A stretch of 64,000 nt of DNA from Rutidosis leptorrhynchoides (taxonomy: Eukaryota; Streptophyta; Magnoliopsida; Asterales; Asteraceae). Positions 28,731 through 41,225 of this stretch are shown in pieces (the stretch's first letter is position 1; every line of letters begins with the position of its first letter). Below the pieces are notes generated by a model. That model ran no database searches. It was given only the letters and a program-made list of their open reading frames with translations, and was not told the origin of the DNA. Location of the stretch: assembly GCF_046630445.1 (NCBI RefSeq), contig NC_092338.1:155036001-155100000 (forward strand), given 5' to 3'. Made by a program: the position numbers and the translations under genes.

Positions 28731-30067
28731 CTTGATCACCGTGGATTCGTATACAAAGTTTTGACATATCATTTTGACTTCTTCTATATATATTATTGGA
28801 ACGAACTATTAGACACCATTGGCAGTAATCTTGAGTTAGCTGTGGGTCGAAATGGATTCCAAAATATTATATACTTTGAGTTGTGATCGAGCCTGAGACA
28901 TGTATACAATGGGTCGCGGATTGCTTCAGACAATATACATATTATGTGTCTTATTATATTAAGACAATATATTATAGTGTTAGTGAATTCTAACACAATA
29001 TACGCATTTATATTTATATATATATTTATACTGTTGGACTATTGGACTATTGGACTACGAACGTTGGACTACTAACAATGGACAATTAAAATTATCACAA
29101 GTATCATAAGTATGGAATATTAATTATATATATATATATATATCTTGACACAAGAATATTATTATTAGGTTCATGAATTTGTCAAAAGGCCAAGTCTTAT
29201 CACCATCTATTCGGAAATCATCACAAGTGAGTTATGGTCCCATTTTTACTATCTAAATTATTTTGGGATGAGAATACATGCAAAATTTATAAATGTTTTA
29301 CAAAATAAGCACAAGTTCATGGAACTACATTCTACGATTGTTTTGTTATACCGGATATCTGTACTTATTATTATTATGCTTGGTAACCTAAGAATTAGTG
29401 AAAAACACTAATTGACACGAATCCTAAAGGTAGATCTACGGACACCAACCACCCCCATTTTCGAATAGTGGAAATGCTTTAGTACTTCGAAGGGTTCTTG
29501 TCATACATTTGAATAGTGGAATGTATGATGCCAGATATCTTAAGCGCTCTATGTTAAGGTCGGTTACCAGGCAACTCATCGTATGAATAATTTTTGCAGT
29601 TGTAATGATCCTGCGCATTTAATTAAATGGAATCTTGTGGCTTATTAAATATTATGATTATTATATAGAAATTAAACCTATGACTCACCAACATTTTTGT
29701 TGACGTTTTAAGCATGTTTATTTTTAGGTGAATATTAAAAACGCTTTCGCTATCGTATGCCAACCCAAGGTCAAGATTTGGAGTCGGCATAATTGTTTAT
29801 ATTGTTTAAACTTGCATTCGGAGTATTTGTTGTAATATATTTGATCATATTGTAATGGGTTGTGTAAAAACTTATTTATTTGAGGAGATTGTCTTTGATA
29901 GACAATCTAAATTATGTCATTAAGACCTTTATTCAATAATAAAGGTTATGGTTTTTTTTTTAAAAATGAATGCAAGATTTGAAAAAACGTCTCATATAGA
30001 GGTCAAAACCTCGCAAAGAAACCAATTAATATGAAACGTTTATAATTAATATGAACGGGGCATTTCA
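26726..30067 (+). repeat. 5' LTR of element E (3.3 kb)
   Basis: It starts TGTAACGACCC and ends GGGGCATTTCA, followed by the primer-binding site. Its layout, with stretches such as GGGGGCTGTTTTGGGTT (near 28148), parallels the LTR of element C, so the two families are related. Confidence 0.8.
28651..28729. repeat. (TA)n microsatellite
   Basis: Nearly 80 bp of TA repeats within the element E LTR. Confidence 0.95.
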
Positions 30068-30068
30068 G

Positions 30069-30081
30069 TTGGTATCCGAGC
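30069..30081 (+). other. Primer-binding site of element E
   Basis: TTGGTATCCGAGC, one base from the LTR end, is a close variant of the initiator tRNA-Met complement. Confidence 0.75.
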
Positions 30082-30274
30082 GTTGGTCTTAGAGAATCAG
30101 AAAATTTTTTCATTAGTGTGTCTAACTGATTTTTAATGCATTAGTGAGTCTGGACTTCGACCGTAATTATTTTAAAAATGATTGCTTAATATAATTGTTG
30201 GAAACATAAGATTATTAATATATAAATATTATAAGATATATCATTCTCTTAACGTGCCTGCTATTATGTGATAG

Positions 30275-30493
30275 ATGACTTCATATTATCATATAAGCAT
30301 CTCTAGTGATTCAGATTTCATTTACTTATCAAGTGATTCGGAGGCTGAGTCAAAGCATACAACTTATGAACCAACGGAAAAGTTAACTTTTGTTGCTACC
30401 ATTAAAGTGAAAAATTGTTGGAAAAATTGGAAAGATTCACAATTGTCAGTAGAGATTCCAGAAGAGGATCCAGAAGAAGATCCTGAAGAGGAA
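30275..30493 (+). CDS. Element E acidic ORF, left part
   Basis: The frame starts MTSYYHISISSDSDFIY, continues with Ser/Asp/Glu-rich sequence and ends in repeated PEEDPEE. It stops being element E at the Athila B insertion (duplication AGGAA at 30489-30493). An acidic Ser-rich start is also seen in the element C ORF. No known domain is recognised. Confidence 0.5.
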
Positions 30494-32441
30494 TGATGTG
30501 CGCAAAGGTGTATATGAAATAGCTTTATTTTTACAACGAAAAACTATTAAATACGATACAATTTTACACAAGATATTTATTTATTTATAGAATGGATATA
30601 CTTAAACCTTGCTACAACACTTATAGGCAGTGTACCTAATCGTACAGTAGTGTAGTTTTTAGTAAGTCCGGTTCGTTCCACAGGGAAAATCTTTAAACAA
30701 AGCTTAACGTTATATTAGTTTTAATTTATAAAAATACAAATATATAAATAAGTAATATTATTATTATAAAGGGGGTTTTTACCGTTTAATGACCGGTTTG
30801 TCAATTTTTAAAACTTTAGTCGCAGTTAAAACCTAATGTAAAATATTAAAAATAAATATAACTTAATTTAAAGCGTAAAGTAAATAACGATAATGAAATT
30901 GCGATAAATAAAAGTGCGATAAAATAAAATTGCGATAATTAAAAAGTACGATAATTAAAAAGTACGATAATTAAAAGTGCAATTAAATACAATGACAATA
31001 ATTAAAAATGCGATAATTAGAAGTGCAATTAAATATAAAATAAAGGAAATTAAATATGAAATAAAATAATTATGCTTATTTAAACTTCCGTAATCATGAT
31101 GTTTGGCGTGTTGATTTTAGTTTTATGCCCATGGATTAATTGTCCTTTGTCCTGGATTATTTAATATGTCCGTCTGGTTTTTGTCCATAACAGTCCATCA
31201 GTCATAAATATAAAGTGCGAGTGTCCTCGTCAAATTATCCTTATACCCGAAGTCAAATATTCCAACTAATTGGGGACTTAAACTGTAACAAGGTTTTAAT
31301 ACTTTGTTAACAATTACGCCAAGTGTCCTTGTACATAATTTTACCCCTGTTTTAATAATTCTAGTGGCTATTAATCCATTCCCGTGTCCGGTTAAATGAA
31401 CGATTATTCGTACATATAAATACCTCGCCCATCGTGTCCGATCGAGTGTATATGGTTATTTATAGGGACGTCCAATTGTAAATCTTTATATTAAAATTAA
31501 CAAACTATCATTTAGTTAAACAAATATAAAGCCCATTAATAGCCCATAGTCTAATTTCCACAAGTGTCGTTCTTTTGTCCAAACCCCAATTATGGTACAA
31601 AGCCCAACTACCCAATTTTAGTATTTAGCCCAACATCATGATTACTTCGGTATTAAATAAGTATAATAATAACTTAGCTACGAGACATTAAATTAAAAAG
31701 GTTGAACATAACTTACAATGATTAAAAATAGCGTAGCGTTACACGGACAGAATTTCGACTTACACCCTTACAACATTCGCTAACATACCCTTATTATTAG
31801 GAATTAAAATTAAAATATAAATTATATATATATACACGTTTACATATATAGAGAGATATGATATATGGATATTTTTTACGATCAAAATGCGTTGGCTTTT
31901 ATAGGCATTTTTGTCCAGGGTCTCTCCGCGAGTCGCGCCATTTTTCCACTACAAACTCCGCAAGTCGCGGAGTTCGTAAAACCAGCTCACACAAGTTTGG
32001 ATCCTAGTCTGCCGATGGTTTTAATATATAAATATAATATATATATAATTTATATAATTAATTATATATTATATTATATTTATATACATAGTTAACTTGT
32101 AATTTTTAGTCCGTTGCGTCGAGCGTTGAGAGTTGACTCTGGTCCCGGTTCCGGATTTTCGAACGTCCTTGCGTACTATTTTATATCGTGTACTTTGCTT
32201 TTTAAATCTTGTACTCTTGTAATTTCTAGACGTTTCTCATCAATAATTTGAACCTCTTTGATTGTATTTTGTACTTTTGAGCTTTTTGGTCGTTTGCGTC
32301 TTCAATTCGTCGAATCTGTCTTTTGTCTTCACCTTTTATTATTTAAACGAATATCACTTGTAAATAGAACAATTGCAACTAAAAGCTTGTCTTTCTTGAG
32401 GGATAATGCTATGAAATATATGTTCGTTTTTAGCATTATCA
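30494..32441 (-). repeat. 3' LTR of Athila B (LTR1)
   Basis: It begins TGATGTGCGC and ends TTAGCATTATCA on the plus strand. It groups with LTR3 along its whole length: both share the palindrome CTCCGCGAGTCGCG and lack a segment that is present in LTR2 near 46343-46362. Confidence 0.9.
31924..31973. repeat. Paired palindromes in LTR1
   Basis: CTCCGCGAGTCGCG (31924-31937) and ACTCCGCAAGTCGCGGAGT (31955-31973), starting about 32 bp apart. Confidence 0.85.
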
Positions 32442-34552
32442 AATATTCCCACACTTGAGTGTTGCTTGTCCTCAAGCAATATAGTCTTGAAATACTAGAA
32501 TCACTTCCTTATTCTTCACACTTTGTACATCAGTGATTTCTATACGGCGGTATAAACAATGGTAGTAACGATGTGGTTTACAGTCTCACATGACTATAAA
32601 AATTTAGATCCATTAAGGAAATTGGATCTTTATGAAAACATTTGATCTTTTAAAAATTCATTCTAGCTTTTACCCTAGATAAGTTTTCCGGAATAACCCT
32701 TCACCGGTGTTTGCAAATTGTTTTTGTGGGTTTAGTGGGTTTCAGATTTGAAAATTTTAGCTCAAAACTTGCGGTTTTGTGTCACCCACTTGCTAACCTT
32801 GTATTAGGAAAGCAACACGTCCAGTATACTTGCTCCGTATATTACCTTTCGGTAAACTACCGTCCGGCTGTAAAGGAAAGCGTTGAACAAGCAACTGTTA
32901 AGGCAATGTCCCCTGACATGCTTTTGTTCATGGTCTAAAACGTGTCGGATGCTATTACTATCCTTTGTAGGAGCAATAGTAAAGATCATCCTATAATTTT
33001 TTTGGTCTGGCACAAGGTCCTGTCTTTGACCATGCTATGCAACCACCGTTCTTACGGTTGACACCCGATTTGGTTCAGATGACCTAATGAATTCCAGGTG
33101 AATTCCTAGGATTTTAAGTTCAATGGTAATGAACGCATTGAAAATGGGTTTTCAGAAAACAAATCGGTTTATAATTTGATCAAAATATTTTCTCATTCAA
33201 GCTCGAGTTTAGATATCATTGAATTTCATGAGTTTGAATTCTCAATCTTTAAGGTCAATCTCTAGGATTGAGTGATATCAGGCTTAAAAGCTGATTTTTA
33301 ATCTTTAAGGAGATTATCCTTTCTGGGGATCTGATTCATTAGCCTTATCCAGCTAATTTGCACGGTGCCCCCCATTTTACGGGATAAATCCTTCTCATGG
33401 TTAGGATAAATCTGACCACTTGGCGACCCTATTTAATGCTGAGGTCCGTGGATTTCCTGCTGATTTTAGTGATGACTTTTCTAAGTTTTTCGTCAACCTA
33501 CAGCTGGTCTGGACGACAACTTCATGACCTAAATCAAGAAGCGCGTTTCTTTTTCGGAAGACTTTACTTCCTTTTAATGATGGAATTGATTCATCGTGTA
33601 GATCCATCTATTCTTTTCTTTCATCGGGTAAAATAGTTTAGTTTAGTCCAAAGCAAAAGTATTTTCAGTTATTTGTTACAGAAATATGTGACATATGTTT
33701 AAGATAACTTGGTAATTTTTCTCACACTTGGCTTTTATTTTCCTTTTTATTGTCCTCTATTCCATTTTAAATGAATTTTAACATTTTGGTTTGTTTCTCA
33801 ATTTATGTCCTTTCTGAGGTAACAATAATTTCGGTGTTAACACCTAGTTTTATCGTTCATAAATATGTATAAACATGATTTTGAGTTCATTTAATTGAAA
33901 ATTTTGAAAAATTTTACTAGAATTGGGTAGTCAGTATATAAGACTATGGCTGTTCTTTATCATCAGAGAGCACTAGATTCTAATACAACTACTACGTTAC
34001 TAGTATTTTTAATGGTAACCAAGTGTTTAAGATAAAAATTTTAAAAATCCGAAAGAATTTAACCCCTTCCCACACTTAAGATCTTGCAATGCCCTCATTT
34101 GCAAGAAATCAGTAACAATTTAAATTATTGAGGGTGATTAGCGTAAAAATGATTAAATTTTACCAAAGTTTCCAAACATATTGGCGTTTGGTTGCTGAAT
34201 GATAAATGGTGCATATCATTTGTTCATTTCGTCTGTTGTTACATCACATTTATTTGTCATCTTGTCGTCAAAATTAGTAGCTTTTGCTGAACTTAATGCC
34301 AGTCTTTGAAAATGCGCTGTTTTACCCTGTTTTGTACAATTTACAATATACATACATACAAATATAAACATGCATGGCAATTTGAAATGGGACTTAATAT
34401 CCCACTTTCAAATCCTAAATGTGAAATATTAGTACACAATAATAATAAAAATGATAAAGATTACATAAGTATATTCAATAACATAAGTTTAAACATGAAT
34501 AAGTAAAAAGATAAAAACATAAAAATCATATAAATAACCAAATGGAACTAAA
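32442..34552 (-). other. Athila B 3' untranslated region
   Basis: About 2.1 kb between the last ORF and the 3' LTR. The polypurine tract adjoining the LTR reads AAGTGTGGGAATATT on the minus strand. The first 1.5 kb is shared with Athila F. No supported sense coding region is visible. Confidence 0.6.
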
Positions 34553-36064
34553 TCAGTCTGGATATGGGTTCCAGTTCATCTCGTCAGGTGGGTTCCATTG
34601 TTGGTTATAGGTGTTTTGATAGGCTTGGTTATAGTCATACCGGTTAAAGGGTGGTCGGATATCGGGGCTATGTGGCGGAAAATGAGCAGGTCGAGTAGGT
34701 ACGTAATTATTTGGTACCTGATATGATAGCTGGCTCATGATTTGGTGCTGATGAACTAACCAGCTATCGTGTTGGCGTCGCCTATAATCCTCGTATACTC
34801 GCTCGGAGTTCCACTGCTCATACATACTATGTCTGGCCGCGTTCGTCATTGCTTTCTCATCTACACGAACGTGGACGTCAAGAATAGCATCTCGAAAGAC
34901 ATCCCTAATGTCTTCCGCCTCCTCCATTTCCTCGTCTGAGCCTCTCTCTACCTGAGGATGAGATCCCTCATAGGGTACTGCCTGGTTACGTCTACTTTTC
35001 AATACCTTAGCACCCACATAAACTTTCAATCCTAAGGGCTCAACCTGTTCTCTACAAAGCTGTAATGGACACCATTGGTTCCTATCAACACCTAAATACT
35101 CTCCAATGAGAGTAACAAAAATACCTCCTCCTATTATACTCCCGTCCTGCATTCCCTCTACCATTTTAGATAAATAAAAAGCAACACAGTAAGGGATATT
35201 GACAAAGCTTCTAGGATCCCGAATACACTTTAGGTAGAATAAATCATGTAAGGTAATTTTTTCTTTATTATGACCTCTCTGTGTAATCGAGTTAGCCAAA
35301 AATCTATGAATAATACGAAGCTCGGCTCTGTCAATATGTGTATAGGAGTCTCCTCCTGCTCGTGTAAAAACATCAAAATGTGACATACGCCTCCAAATGG
35401 CGTCAGCGTCAAAGTTACTATCTACCCTTTCACCATAATGAATCAAATTTGTACAATCGGGTAATAGCAACTCACCAGGAGTATATATCTGTAAGGCCCT
35501 GGCCATGTCCAGCATGGACATTCTGTACATCCTACCGCCAAGGATAAACCTAAGAAATCTTCTATCATCTATTCTAACTATATTTGTATCAAGTGATACA
35601 GTACTCATCAACTCAACACACCATTCCTTATATACAGGTCTACGAATGGTGAAAAGACGTTCCCAATATATAAAAGAAGAACTGCCATACCTTTGAACTA
35701 AAAGCTGTCTAACACGGTCAGCTAGACGGACCGTTTCCAAAGGGGCCCAATCGATTACCCTTAGCACCTCTACATTTTTTGTTACCAATTTGAATTTGTT
35801 CCTTTGATATGTCTCGTAATCTCTCCATCTCCTATCAAATCTCAGATTAGGATGCAGAGTGTGCTCAAGAATCGTTGGGAATTCTACTGGCTGCCTCATT
35901 GGGAATACTATGAATTCATCAACAAACTGTACCGGATCATAATAAGGTATGTGCTGATCAGGCTGTTGTTGTGGTTCTTGTTCGTGTTGCATTTCTGGTT
36001 CTGGTTCTGGTGCTGGTCGTCTAGATGATGATGCTCCTGAACCTCCAGTATCGGCTTTCTGCAA
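34553..36064 (-). CDS. Athila ORF between pol and 3' LTR (503 aa)
   Basis: A 503-residue open frame starts with a Pro/Glu/Gln-rich segment (to about residue 45). A conserved-looking globular middle follows, with DRRWRDYETYQRNKF near 77, RFLRFILGGRMYRMSM near 168 and SIIGGGIFVTLIGEYLGVD near 306. The end is Tyr/Asn/Pro-rich. It resembles the plant-specific ATHILA ORF1-type family, and it sits at the position where Athila elements may carry an envelope-like ORF. I see no signal peptide or transmembrane anchor, so an envelope role is not supported. Function unknown. Confidence 0.7.
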   Translation of the reverse strand: MQKADTGGSGASSSRRPAPEPEPEMQHEQEPQQQPDQHIPYYDPVQFVDEFIVFPMRQPVEFPTILEHTLHPNLRFDRRWRDYETYQRNKFKLVTKNVEVLRVIDWAPLETVRLADRVRQLLVQRYGSSSFIYWERLFTIRRPVYKEWCVELMSTVSLDTNIVRIDDRRFLRFILGGRMYRMSMLDMARALQIYTPGELLLPDCTNLIHYGERVDSNFDADAIWRRMSHFDVFTRAGGDSYTHIDRAELRIIHRFLANSITQRGHNKEKITLHDLFYLKCIRDPRSFVNIPYCVAFYLSKMVEGMQDGSIIGGGIFVTLIGEYLGVDRNQWCPLQLCREQVEPLGLKVYVGAKVLKSRRNQAVPYEGSHPQVERGSDEEMEEAEDIRDVFRDAILDVHVRVDEKAMTNAARHSMYEQWNSERVYEDYRRRQHDSWLVHQHQIMSQLSYQVPNNYVPTRPAHFPPHSPDIRPPFNRYDYNQAYQNTYNQQWNPPDEMNWNPYPD

Positions 36065-37879
36065 AACACATTAAACACAAAATTTGTGCATCCAAATATG
36101 CATTAGTGTTAGCAAAATAACAACTTAAAACAATCACTATAACATGTTAAATCAAAATTAAACTTATACACATTTTCACAATTTTTCACAATTCTATCTT
36201 TTCAAATAAACACATATGAAAATGTATACAAAATTCATAGGCATTTAACTCAAATATCATGTCGAAATAGTCATTACTAATAATTAAACAAGTCTCAAAT
36301 GGCAAATATATCAAATTAATCAAGTTCGTGAATTTTGGACTTAAAAAGTCCACTTTAATCTCCAAAAATCATGTTTAGGATCAATGTTTGGATCATTTAA
36401 CTATCTAAACATGTTACACTACTCAATTTAGCAATAATTCATGACAAAAATCGGCCATTACCTGTTTATATCAAAAAGCCCCAAATTGCTCAAAAACACA
36501 AACCCTAGATTTCTAAGAATTTTGAAGTTTTTGGCTTCAAATCATGTTAAATAGCATCAATCTAGGTTATACATGCATAAAATACTAACAATTTAACACT
36601 AATTACACTAGAAATTAACAAAATTGCATTAGGTAAAAAATTGGTAATTATCACAAAAACTAGGAATTTATAGAGTTTAGGGGTGTAATTTTTACCATTT
36701 TGCTGAAGAATGAGAATCTAGGCATGATTAGAGCAAGAAAAATGACGAATTACGGTGGAAAAATGATGAAATTTGGTGAAGATTTGAGGTATTTTTCGTG
36801 TATGTGTGTGTGAAGTGGTAAAGAACACAGCTCGCTGGCTGTTTTGAGTCTGGCCAGATTTTTGCCTCCATGCGATCGCATGGAGGTATAGGGTGAATCC
36901 CATGCGATCTCCATGCGATCGCATGGATGCCCGGCTACAGTGATTTCAGTTTTTTTTTTTAAACACCCTTATACTTTATAAAACATATAATTAATTAAAT
37001 TATAAAAATTTTGTTTTCCTTTAAGAGCGAGGGTGTTTCGGATCGATGTCCTAGTCTGTCCCTCGACAAAATTTTAAAATTTGTCAATTCAAAGCGCGGT
37101 TTTAAAAGTAAAGATTTTTGGATTTTTTTAATGTTTTTGACATACTTTAATTCAATAAAATTAAAATGATTGATAATAAAAGTTCTCGTCCCTCCCTCGG
37201 GTAAAGCAATTTCGGTTCAAAGACCTAGTCTTCAACTCACGACGAATTTTAAAAATCATATTTTTAACTTAGCGAAATAAAGTAAATTTTTGTTTTTAAA
37301 TTCACACCAAACTTAAATTTAAAATGCATAAAATTAAGAATTCATATAAAAATAAAAAATTCACACCAAACTTATATTATATTTTTGTTTTTAAACATAC
37401 AAACTTATATTAAAAAGATTAATTTTTCAAATATTTACAATTTTAAATATATTAATTTTAAAAAGTTTACAATATTATTTTAATTTTTATATATTAATTT
37501 TTAAAAACATGGTAAAAATAAAATTAAAAATCTTTTTGGTCTTTTATCCCACTTTAATCAATCAAATATTATCAAAAATATGCGCCCCTCTTTTCGGTAA
37601 AGTAATTTCGGTTCCATGACCTAATTTAACTCATGACGAATTTTTGAAATATTTTGGGTTGATTGATTAAAGATATTTATACCTTAAGAATAAACGTTAA
37701 ATTTCGCAGTGATGTAATAAATTTTTTAATGATATCAATAATTTCGGTCGCCAAACCTAATTTTATTTAATACCAATTTAATACTTTATAGCGAACAAAT
37801 TAGCGTTTATTATCAAAAGGTTAAAAATAAAAATAAAAAAAATAAAAACTGTACAGACTTACCTGTGAGATAGTATTCT
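36065..37879. other. Athila B spacer between accessory ORFs
   Basis: No coding region is supported. The spacer is AT-rich and contains a palindrome pair at 36865-36927. It may hold the promoter for the 503-aa ORF, but I see no certain TATA box. Confidence 0.4.
36865..36927. repeat. Paired ATGCGATCGCAT palindromes, inter-ORF spacer
   Basis: A perfect 22-bp palindrome (36865-36886, core CATGCGATCGCATG) and an 18-bp palindrome with the same core (36910-36927). A half copy (CATGCGATC) lies between them. Confidence 0.9.
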
Positions 37880-38296
37880 TTAGTTATATGATCTATCCCA
37901 TTCATAAGATAGTCGGTTTAATTGGTTTTCCATGGCTACATAGGCGTAACCTCGAGCATTCAGTGTTTTTTCTTCTAAACATATGAACGGTCCGTCTCTG
38001 CATAAAGTAACAAATTCGATATTTGAATAGGTTTGATTATTTGAACATTTACCTCCATGTGACCATTTTTCGCATTTGTGACATCTTTCTAGGTGTCGTG
38101 CTCTTCTTTTCACTGCGGATTTTGATTTTCCTTTACCAAATTGTAACTTATTATCTTCGTATCTGGATTGTTTTCTTACTCCGTCCAATCTTTCTCTGAT
38201 TACTGATACTATTTCACTCGGAAGTGTGTCATTATTACGTTTAGTGATCAAAGCGTGTAGCATTAGACCATGGTTTAGTTCACAGGCAGTCTTCAT
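37880..38296 (-). CDS. Small Athila ORF with zinc-knuckle-like motif
   Basis: A 138-residue frame follows the integrase region. A basic segment (KGKSKSAVKRRARHLER, about residues 55-71) leads into CHKCEKWSHGGKC (C-x2-C-x4-H-x4-C, about 72-84), a zinc-knuckle-like pattern. A nucleic-acid-binding accessory role is inference. The family is not recognised. Confidence 0.5.
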   Translation of the reverse strand: MKTACELNHGLMLHALITKRNNDTLPSEIVSVIRERLDGVRKQSRYEDNKLQFGKGKSKSAVKRRARHLERCHKCEKWSHGGKCSNNQTYSNIEFVTLCRDGPFICLEEKTLNARGYAYVAMENQLNRLSYEWDRSYN

Positions 38297-38467
38297 TTTG
38301 TAAAAACCAAAAAAAATAAAAATTCAGAATGGGGGGAGAAGACTAGTTCTTTAGGGTCTGCTAGGGAAAGACCATTCGGGTTCCATTTTCGAGAACTACA
38401 CAAAAACAGAAAATCTAACTCTAACAGAAATACATATTATCCTTTAAAGACTTGATTCTCCCCACAC

Positions 38468-41225
38468 TTAGTTAGCTGTGGTATCGAAATTGTGATTAAC
38501 TTCGTTGTCGATTTCCATTGGACTATCTATGTAATGTTTAACTCTGTGACCATTAACTTTAAATTCAATTCCATTTGAATTTATTAATTCTATTGTTCTG
38601 TATGGGAAAACTCTTTTGACTATGAATGGTCCAGACCATCTTGATTTCAATTTTCCAGGAAATAGCTTGAATCGTGAATTGAAAAGAAGAACTCTGTCTC
38701 CTTCTTTAAATTCTTTTAAACTTCTGATTCTTTTATCATGCCATTTCTTCGTTCTTTCTTTATAGATTAACGAATTTTCGTATGCTTCATGTCTTAATTC
38801 TTCTAATTCGTTTAGTTGACTTAACCGTAGACGTCCAGTTTCATGCATATCAAGATTACATGTCTTCAAAGCCCAAAATGCTTTGTGTTCAATTTCTACT
38901 GGAAGATGACATGCTTTTCCATAAACAAGTCTAAAAGGTGTGGTTCCAATTGGAGTTTTGTAGGCTGTTCTAAAAGCCCAGAGTGCATCCTCCAATTTAA
39001 TGGACCATTCCTTCGGATTTGATCCTACGGTTTTCTCTAGAATACGTTTTAAAGCTCGGTTGGTATTTTCAACTTGTCCACTTGTTTGTGGATGATATGC
39101 GGTGGAGATTTTATGAGTTACTCCATATCTTTTGAGAACTTTCTCAAGTTGATTATTACAGAAATGAGTACCCCGATCACTTATTAAAGCTTTCGGTGTT
39201 CCAAACCTTGCAAAAAGACGTTTTAAAAAGTTGACTACAACTCGTGCATCGTTAGTTGGGAGAGCTTGTGCTTCCGCCCATTTAGATACATAATCAATGG
39301 CAACGAGAATATAGAGATTATTATGAGATTTTGGAAATGGACCCATAAAGTCAATACCCCAAATGTCAAATACGTCACATACTTGTATGACATTTTGTGG
39401 CATTTCATCACGTTGACTTATTTTTCTGGCCCTTTGACAAGCATCACAGGATTTGCAAAGAAGGTGTGCATCTTTGTAAATTGTAGGCCAATAGAATCCA
39501 ACATCGTAAACTTTTCTTGCTGTTAGTTGAGGCCCATAATGCCCTCCTGTTGGTCCTGTATGACAATGGTTTAAAATCTTACTAGCTTCATCTCCAAATA
39601 CACATCGGCGTATTATTCCATCTGGACAACTTTTAAACAGATGTGGATCTTCCCAAAAATAGTGTTTTATATCACTGAAGAATTTCTTTCGTTTTTGGTA
39701 CGATAATCCTTTTTCACGGAATCCACATACTAAATAGTTTGCATAGTCTGCAAACCATGGAATTTCATTATAATCTATCTTTAATAGATATTCATCAGGA
39801 AAGTTGTCTTGTATGGTCGATTCATTTAGAACTTCTAATTCGGGATTTTCAAGACGAGAAAGATGATCAGCGGCGAGATTTTCTGCTCCTCTTTTATCTC
39901 GGATTTCAATATCGAACTCTTGTAAGAGTAAGATCCAACGGATTAATCTTGGTTTGGCATCTTGTTTCGAAAATAGGTATCTAAGAGCAGAATGGTCGGT
40001 ATAGACCACCGTTTTTGCTAGAACGAGATATGAACGAAATTTGTCAAAAGCAAAGACAATAGCAAGGAGTTCTTTTTCAGTAGTTGTGTTATTTGTTTGT
40101 GCTCCTTGTAACGTCTTACTAGCATAATATATAGGTTGAAATCGTTTTTCAATCCTTTGTCCTAAAACGGCTCCCATTGCAAAATCACTTGCATCGCACA
40201 TTAGTTCAAATGGTAGATTCCAATTTGGTGTTATCATGATCGGCGCATTAGTGAGTTTCTCTTTAAGAATATTAAAATATTTGATACATTCATCTGAAAA
40301 TATGAATAGAGCATCCTTTTCTAGGAGTTTATTCATAGGAGTGGCAATTTTAGAAAAATCTTTTATGAAACGTCAGTAAAAACCGGCATGCCCTAGAAAA
40401 CTCCTAACTCCTCTAACATTGGTGGGATGTGGAAGTTTAGCAATTACATCTACTTTAGCTCTATCCACTTCAATTCCTTCCTTCGAAATTTTATGACCAA
40501 GAACGATGCCTTCTTTAACCATGAAATGGCATTTCTCCCAATTAAGTACTAGATTTGATTGTTCACATCTAATAAGCATTCATTCCAGATTAACTAGACA
40601 TGATTCGAATGTATCACCGAAGACTGAAAAGTCATCCATGAAAACTTCCATGCATTCTTCTATCATGTCGTGAAAAATCGCCATCATGCACCTTTGAAAG
40701 GTTGCAGGGGCATTGCAAAGTCCAAATGGCATGCGTTTGTAAGAAAAAGTACCACAAGGGCACGTGAATGTGGTTTTCTCTTGATCTTCGGGTGCTATTG
40801 GAATTTGAAAATATCCGGAAAATCCATCTAGAAAACAATAGTAACTATTTCCGGCTAGCCTATCCAACATTTGATCACTGAAAGGTAAGGGAAAGTGATC
40901 TTTTCTGGTGGCGTCATTTAATTTTCTATAATCAATACATACACGCCATCCTGTAACAGTCCTAGTAGGAATAAGCGCATTTTTTTAATTTGTAATGACA
41001 GTCATGCCACCCTTCTTAGGTACGCATTGAACTGGGCTTACCCATGGACTATCAGAAATTGGATAAATTAGACCTGCGTCTAGCAGTTTAATAATTTTTT
41101 TTAACTACATCTTGCATATTAGGATTTAGTCTTTATTGGCGTTGCACATACGTTTTATGACCTTCTTCCATAAGGATTTTATGTGTGCAATACGAAGGAC
41201 TTATTCCTTTAATATCATGAATCTT
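38468..41225 (-). pseudogene. Athila pol region: reverse transcriptase, RNase H, integrase
   Basis: In transcription order: reverse transcriptase (FLDGFSGYFQIPIAPED; RMPFGLCNAPATFQRCM; active-site FMDD), RNase H ([46 protein letters not shown]), then integrase with an HHCC zinc finger ([24 protein letters not shown]) and a DDE core ([37 protein letters not shown]). The order RT-RH-INT is that of Ty3/gypsy. The region is broken at about three or four places, so it is not a functional gene. Confidence 0.9.

Noticed and set aside
34553-36064. Envelope glycoprotein in Athila B
   Set aside because: The ORF sits where some Athila elements carry an envelope-like gene, but no signal peptide or transmembrane segment is visible.
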